Source: Clostridiales bacterium (GTDB taxonomy: Bacteria > Bacillota > Clostridia > Lachnospirales > WQUN01). From it: a DNA stretch of 10,378 nucleotides. The notes below the pieces were generated by a model. It saw nothing but the letters and a program-made list of their open reading frames with translations, ran no database searches and was not told the DNA's origin. The position numbers and the translations under genes were made by a program. Within the stretch, counting starts at the first letter, position 1. Every line of letters starts with the position of its first letter. Below are positions 6,302-10,378 of the stretch, one piece after another. The DNA lies in assembly GCA_031289625.1 (NCBI GenBank), contig JAITPB010000073.1, forward strand, positions 1 through 10,378, read 5' to 3'.

Positions 6302-7694
6302 CGTCATTCAACTGCGCATTGACGCTGTGGGTTCGGCGTGCGAAGGCGTTGGCCGGGCGGACGGCATGGCTGTTTTTGTGGAACAGGGCCTGCCGGGGGA
6401 TTTGCTGACGGCGCGGATTGTCAAGCTGAAGAAGACCTACGCTTACGCCAAGCTCCTGGAGATTCTCGAACCTTCGGAGGCGCGCGTTACCCCGATATGC
6501 CCGGCCTTTGCCCAGTGCGGCGGCTGTACCTTACAGCACTGCGCCTATCCGGCGCAAACGCGCCTCAAACAACAAACAGCCGCCAATGCGCTGGAACGGA
6601 TCGGCCGCTGTCAGAATTTTACGATGCTGGACATTCTCGGCGCGGAAGAACCTTTTCATTATAGAAACAAAGCGCAGTTTCCCGTCAAAATGTCAGACGG
6701 CGGGCCGGTTGCTGGTTTTTTTGCGGCGCGGAGCCATCGCGTCGTCCCGATTGATAGCTGTCCGCTGCAAGATCCTGTCAACGACGAAATTCTTCGGGTC
6801 ATGAAACAGTACATCTGGGATACGGGCGTGACGCCTTACGATGAAATCACGCATACGGGACTGCTTCGCCACATCGTGACCCGCGTTGGGCGCGCCGCTG
6901 TGGACACAACAGTGTCCGCTGCTGTGGGCACGGCTGTGGACACGGCTGTGTCGGAGGTCATGATCTGCCTAGTGATCAACGGGAAAAAGATCCCACAGCC
7001 GGACGCTCTCATCCGGCGGCTCAAGAGCCAGATCCCCGGCATGAAAACATTGGCGCTCAACGAAAATTTCGAGCGCGGCAACGCGATCTTCGGATCCAAA
7101 ACGCAAATTTTGGATGGGCCTGGCGTCATTTACGATAGGATCGGAGATCTGCGGTTCGCCATATCGCCCGGTTCCTTTTATCAGGTGAACGCGGCGCAAA
7201 CGCGCAAGCTGTATGATACAGTTTTGACGTTCGCTTCGCTCACGGGCCGTGAGACAGTTTTGGACGCGTACTGCGGCATCGGAACTATCGCGTTGTACCT
7301 GGCCCGCCATGCGCGGAAAGTGTACGGTGTGGAAATTTCCCGCGAGGCCGTCAGAGACGCGCAAAACAACGCCGCGCTAAACGGTATCGCAAACGTGGAG
7401 TTTACGGCGGGCGCGGCGGAAGAGACCGCGCCGCAGCTGCTGGAGACAGGCGGCGCGGCGTTTGATTTGGCCGTCGTAGATCCGCCGCGCAAAGGCTGCA
7501 ATCCCCTTCTGCTGCGTTCCATTTTGCGCACGCCGCCGCGCCAGTTGATTTATGTTTCCTGTGATCCGGCCACGCTTGCCCGGGACATCGCGATTCTGAC
7601 GAAAGGCGGATACTGTTTAGACAAAGTAAGGCCAGTCGATATGTTTCCGCAGACCTGCCATGTAGAATGTGTGGCCAATTTATTTTATATTTGA
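6285..7694 (+). CDS. rlmD: 23S rRNA (uracil-5-)-methyltransferase RlmD/RlmCD type
   Basis: A 469-residue RumA/TrmA-family enzyme that uses S-adenosylmethionine to methylate C5 of uracils in 23S rRNA; Firmicutes relatives (RlmCD) can modify U747 and U1939. The N-terminal TRAM RNA-binding domain spans about 3-62. The [4Fe-4S] cysteines are C72, C78, C81 and probably C159, with the same spacing as E. coli RumA for the first three. The methyltransferase domain has QVNAAQTRKLY, the SAM motif DAYCGIGT (327-334), DPPRKGC (399-405), catalytic C426 in YVSCDPATLARD and E461 in CHVEC. ATG 6285 begins the conserved domain and overlaps yhaM by 17 nt; the open frame upstream only reads the yhaM gene in another frame. 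Odd: residues 204-223 are an Ala/Val/Thr insertion encoded by 12-bp tandem repeats. Confidence 0.92.
   Translation: MLKKNDVIQLRIDAVGSACEGVGRADGMAVFVEQGLPGDLLTARIVKLKKTYAYAKLLEILEPSEARVTPICPAFAQCGGCTLQHCAYPAQTRLKQQTAANALERIGRCQNFTMLDILGAEEPFHYRNKAQFPVKMSDGGPVAGFFAARSHRVVPIDSCPLQDPVNDEILRVMKQYIWDTGVTPYDEITHTGLLRHIVTRVGRAAVDTTVSAAVGTAVDTAVSEVMICLVINGKKIPQPDALIRRLKSQIPGMKTLALNENFERGNAIFGSKTQILDGPGVIYDRIGDLRFAISPGSFYQVNAAQTRKLYDTVLTFASLTGRETVLDAYCGIGTIALYLARHARKVYGVEISREAVRDAQNNAALNGIANVEFTAGAAEETAPQLLETGGAAFDLAVVDPPRKGCNPLLLRSILRTPPRQLIYVSCDPATLARDIAILTKGGYCLDKVRPVDMFPQTCHVECVANLFYI
6894..6956 (+). repeat. In-frame 12-bp tandem repeat inside rlmD
   Basis: From 6897 five imperfect 12-bp units follow one another, typified by GCTGTGGACACG, encoding the four-residue pattern A-V-D-T with variants TVSA, AVGT and AVSE. 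Units three and four differ at a single base. The first two units also contain a GGACAC-AACA-GTGTCC hairpin at 6902-6917. The array sits between VTRVGR and EVMICLV, which in homologues are normally almost adjacent strands. Confidence 0.85.
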
Positions 7695-7717
7695 AAACCA
7701 AAACAGAGCGGCGGCAA

Positions 7718-7756
7718 AATGCCGTCCCTACGGTAGATGGCTGTAGGGGCGGCATT
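7718..7756. repeat. 14-bp-arm inverted repeat downstream of rlmD
   Basis: AATGCCGTCCCTAC (7718-7731) is followed after an 11-nt loop by GTAGGGGCGGCATT (7743-7756), complementary at 13 of 14 positions with a G-U at the other. A competing smaller hairpin uses 7710-7715 and 7721-7726. It lies between the rlmD stop (24 nt away) and the stop of the convergent PPC-repeat gene (68 nt away). It may terminate either transcript, but neither side has a good T-run, so it could equally be a small dispersed palindromic element. Confidence 0.7.
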
Positions 7757-7823
7757 CTTGTCAAGTATGAGATGGTTTACATTTTTGCCGCGAGCAGTCC
7801 AAGCCGCGGGTAGCCCAACTGTT

Positions 7824-10378
7824 TTACGATTGAGTAGCGTTCAGCGTAGCGTGAACACTTCCCGTCGTGCTGTAGTGTTTCACTTTGATGTAATAGGTTG
7901 TGTCGTCTCTCATGTTGTATTGGATTTCGGAGAAGCGCTTTCCGCCGTAGTCGTCATTGAAGGCGATCTGATTGGTCAGCGCCGCATTGGAGTACAGATA
8001 CAAAACTGTGTCACTGTCAACGCCGTCTGACTGCGCCGCGGTGAATATTTTGTACCGCCCAGTTGTCTGCGGGTTAAAGACATAGACGGCAAACTGTCCG
8101 GCTGGCAAATCAATATCTTGCGATTTGTCTTCAGTCAAATTTCCAAACGGCAATGGAGTTGGCGTTGGAGACGGTGTGGGCGCGGCTTGGGCCGTGACAG
8201 TCAGCCTGGCGTGCAGCCGGGTGAGCGAGCTGTAGTTTTTCACCTTGATGTAGTACGTTGTATTAGCCGCTAATCGGGGTTGAATGTGCGAGAAGCGCGT
8301 TCCACCGTAGTCGTCATTAGAGACAATCAGCGCTGTCAGCGCCGCGTCTGCGTACAGATACAAAACCGTGTCGTTGCTGGGGCCATTGCCATTGTATGGG
8401 CCCGTGAAGATCCTGTAATCTCCCGCATTTTGATCTGTGGTAAACTGATAGATTTTAGACTGTCCTGCTGACCAGTCCACGTCTTTCGGTTGATCTAAAC
8501 CTATTACATCGATTGGTATCGGTGTGGGCGCTGGTGTTGGCGTCGCGGCTGCGGAAGCCGTAACGCTTAGCCTGGCGTGTACCCCAGTTGAGCTGCTGTA
8601 ATGCTTCAGCTTTATGTAGTACGTCGTCCCGGCGGCTAATTGGTGTTGAATTTGCGAAAAGCGCGTTCCGCTGACGTCATCGTTGTAGGCAATCTCATTT
8701 CTCAGCTCCGCGTCTGAGTACAGATACAGAACCGTATCATTGGAGCTTTCGTCATTGCTACTGTATTTGTCGGTGAAAATTCTGTAAAATCCGTCTTGCG
8801 GCGCGGTAAACTGATAGACTGCATACTGTCCCGCCGGCAAATCTACGTATTTCGATTCGTTTAAATTTATTACATTAATTGGCGTTGAGGTTGTTGTAGT
8901 TGATGCGGTTGTTGCAGTAGCGGGAGCGGTTGTCGTCGCTGTTGTAGAAGTAGTCGGAGCGGATGTCGTCGCTGTTGTAGAAGTAGTCCATGTATCGGGG
9001 ATGGTCGAGGCGGGGGGGCTGGTCAAGCCCAGACCCCCCTCTCGTACAACGGTCAGCCTGGCGTGTACCCCCTCAAAGCTTCTGTAATGCGTCAGCTTTA
9101 TGTAGTACGTGCTGCTGTAGAGGTTCATGGAAACTTGCGAAAAGAACGTTCCACCGCTGTCGTCGTTGTAGGCAATCTCATGGGTCAGCGCCGCATCTGA
9201 GTACAGATACAGAACCGTATCGTTGCTGGAGCCATTGTCATCGTATGGGCCAGTGAAAATTCTATAAGATCCGTCAGACACGCTAAACTCAAAAACTGCA
9301 TAGTCTCCCGCCGGTAAATCTACGTATTTCGATTCATTTAATCTTATTTCGATTGGTGTTGGTGCTGGTGTTGGTGTTGGTGTTGCATCCAGTACAACAG
9401 TCAGCCTGGCGTGTAACCTACCCTCCTCACCTTTGTACCAAGGAAACAGCTTTATGTAGTACGTCGTCCCGGCGTTTAATTGGTATTGAATTTGCGAAAA
9501 TACCATGTGGTCGTAGTCGCCACTTTCGTAGGCAATCAAATTTGTCAGCTCTGCGTCTGAGTACAGATACAAAACCGTATCGTTAGGGTTTTTATAATTG
9601 TCACTGTATTCGCTGGTGAAAATTTTATAAAATCCGTCTTGTGCTGCAGTAAACTGCAAAACTGCATAGTCTCCCGCCGGCAAATCTACGTATTTCGATT
9701 CGTCTAAAGTTATTACGGTTGGTGTTGGCATCTCGTCTCGTACAACGGTCAGCCTGGTATATATCCCCCTCTCAAAGACTCTGTGGGACAACAGCTTTAT
9801 GTAGTACGTTGTCCCGGCGTTTAATTGGTGTTGAATTTGCAAAAAGGGCGTTCCGTTTTTGTCGTCGTTGTAGGCAATTTCATTTGTCAGCCCCGCGTCT
9901 GAGTACAGATACAAAACCGTATCGTTGGAGGTTTCGTCGCTGAGGGTTTCGCCAGTGTCAATGTTGTATAGGTCGGTAAAAATTCTATAAAATTCGTCGT
10001 ATGGCGCGGTAAACTGAAAAACGGCATAGTCTTCCGCCGACAAAGATAGGGCTCCTGGGTTGTTTAAATATATCGTGCCGTGATACACCGGAATTGGTGC
10101 TGAGGTTGTTGCAGTTGATGAAGTAGTCAGAGTGACTGCTGTGTCTATACCGCCGAAGTCGGGAGCGTCGGTCGTCGTTGTAGCGCGGGTTGTCGTGTCG
10201 CCATTATCCTCGGTAGTTGTGCTTGCAGCTGTTGTAATTGGAAGGAATGTTACTGTTGTCCTCGGAATAGTTGATGACGTTGAGTTTGTGCCGATGGTAG
10301 TTGTTGCAGCGTCGGTGGTCGTGCCGCCGCTGGTTATACTTCCGTCGGTTGTCGTGTTCTGGTTCGCGGCGCTGACAG
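7824..10378 (-). CDS. Large PPC-like repeat protein, probably secreted or surface-exposed, N-terminus outside window
   Basis: The frame is open from the right edge of the window to a TAA at 7824-7826, at least 850 residues. A GTG at 10088 is in frame but is not the start, because 96 further codons lie upstream without a stop. The visible order is a Thr/Ser/Ala-rich mucin-like stretch (10378 to about 10090), then six repeats of about 100 residues. Each repeat has the pattern of a bacterial pre-peptidase C-terminal (PPC) domain: VDLPAGxYAVxQF, YRIFT, the acidic NDTVLYLYSDA, IAYNDD.GG, AGTTYYIKLKHY, then HARLTV. Linkers are PTPTPAPT-like, except between repeats three and four (57 residues, Thr-rich). 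No LPXTG signal or membrane segment follows the last repeat, which ends NATQS. PPC domains are usually secreted accessory modules; no enzyme domain is visible, and any catalytic or anchoring part must lie upstream. Confidence 0.85.
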   Translation of the reverse strand, partial: VSAANQNTTTDGSITSGGTTTDAATTTIGTNSTSSTIPRTTVTFLPITTAASTTTEDNGDTTTRATTTTDAPDFGGIDTAVTLTTSSTATTSAPIPVYHGTIYLNNPGALSLSAEDYAVFQFTAPYDEFYRIFTDLYNIDTGETLSDETSNDTVLYLYSDAGLTNEIAYNDDKNGTPFLQIQHQLNAGTTYYIKLLSHRVFERGIYTRLTVVRDEMPTPTVITLDESKYVDLPAGDYAVLQFTAAQDGFYKIFTSEYSDNYKNPNDTVLYLYSDAELTNLIAYESGDYDHMVFSQIQYQLNAGTTYYIKLFPWYKGEEGRLHARLTVVLDATPTPTPAPTPIEIRLNESKYVDLPAGDYAVFEFSVSDGSYRIFTGPYDDNGSSNDTVLYLYSDAALTHEIAYNDDSGGTFFSQVSMNLYSSTYYIKLTHYRSFEGVHARLTVVREGGLGLTSPPASTIPDTWTTSTTATTSAPTTSTTATTTAPATATTASTTTTSTPINVINLNESKYVDLPAGQYAVYQFTAPQDGFYRIFTDKYSSNDESSNDTVLYLYSDAELRNEIAYNDDVSGTRFSQIQHQLAAGTTYYIKLKHYSSSTGVHARLSVTASAAATPTPAPTPIPIDVIGLDQPKDVDWSAGQSKIYQFTTDQNAGDYRIFTGPYNGNGPSNDTVLYLYADAALTALIVSNDDYGGTRFSHIQPRLAANTTYYIKVKNYSSLTRLHARLTVTAQAAPTPSPTPTPLPFGNLTEDKSQDIDLPAGQFAVYVFNPQTTGRYKIFTAAQSDGVDSDTVLYLYSNAALTNQIAFNDDYGGKRFSEIQYNMRDDTTYYIKVKHYSTTGSVHATLNATQS
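7827..10088 (-). repeat. Six tandem PPC-like domain repeats
   Basis: Approximate copies in protein order: 10088-9738, 9713-9393, 9350-9045, 8873-8559, 8507-8193 and 8144-7827. Similarity is visible in DNA as well as protein: TACAGATACA, at the start of the YLYSD coding region, occurs in every copy, and the first four copies share longer near-identical runs. The last two copies are more diverged: the fifth has VDWSAGQSKIYQF and lacks the IAY signature, and the sixth has VYVFNPQTTGRYKIF. This suggests recent duplication among the first four and older origin of the C-terminal pair. Confidence 0.85.
8874..9044 (-). repeat. Mucin-like Thr-rich linker with a 33-bp tandem duplication
   Basis: The linker between PPC repeats three and four is dominated by Thr, Ser and Ala. 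Within it, 8923-8955 and 8956-8988 are direct 33-bp copies differing at one base (T at 8930, A at 8963). Each encodes an 11-residue unit beginning TTSTTATT and ending in Ala-Pro. The duplication is in frame and looks recent. Confidence 0.85.

Noticed and set aside
8990..9256. Plus-strand open frames across the PPC-repeat region (also 7737-8030, 9353-9586 and 9719-9943)
   Set aside because: They recur at the same phase in each repeat as antisense shadows and contain no domain pattern or start signals.

Overview
The window looks like chromosomal DNA of an anaerobic Gram-positive bacterium, most likely of the class Clostridia. The grounds are a PerR-type regulator translationally coupled to rubrerythrin, and a set of Firmicutes-style housekeeping genes: a DivIVA-like protein, a YitT-family membrane protein, the exoribonuclease YhaM, and an RlmD/RlmCD-type rRNA methyltransferase. 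Sigma-A-like promoters and Shine-Dalgarno sites are recognisable. The lineage below class is not determined.

Layout. 1-205 (minus): the first 68 codons of a probable Rpn-family PD-(D/E)XK nuclease/transposase-like gene with its own promoter, running off the left edge. 206-534: a divergent regulatory region with two promoters and a Fur-family operator over the perR -10 box. 535-1460 (plus): perR and rubrerythrin, overlapping by 13 nt and ending in a hairpin terminator. 1510-1962 (minus): tadA. 2104-2688 (plus): a DivIVA-domain protein with a disordered tail, followed by a strong hairpin shared with the convergent DUF2284 gene. 2763-4288 (minus): ispE followed by a DUF2284 cysteine-rich protein, probably one transcript. 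4380-7694 (plus): yitT-like, yhaM, rlmD, tightly packed and probably an operon. 7824 to beyond 10378 (minus): a large, probably secreted or surface protein made of six PPC-like beta-sandwich repeats joined by Pro/Thr or Thr/Ser/Ala linkers; its N-terminus lies outside the window.

How the genes relate. PerR and rubrerythrin form a peroxide-sensing and peroxide-removing pair for an oxygen-sensitive cell. TadA (tRNA wobble editing), YhaM (RNA decay) and RlmD (rRNA methylation) are RNA-maintenance functions, and IspE belongs to the MEP isoprenoid pathway. These neighbourhoods look like ordinary core genome.

The most unusual features are three. Two unrelated enzymes, IspE and RlmD, each carry an in-frame array of 12-bp (four-residue) tandem repeats at what is probably a surface loop; the ispE array contains a perfect 30-bp palindrome. 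The large PPC-repeat protein has linkers that are themselves growing by DNA duplication (a 33-bp tandem copy). A 14-bp-arm inverted repeat after rlmD may be a dispersed element. I found no rRNA, tRNA, CRISPR array, complete insertion sequence or evident multi-gene defence system.
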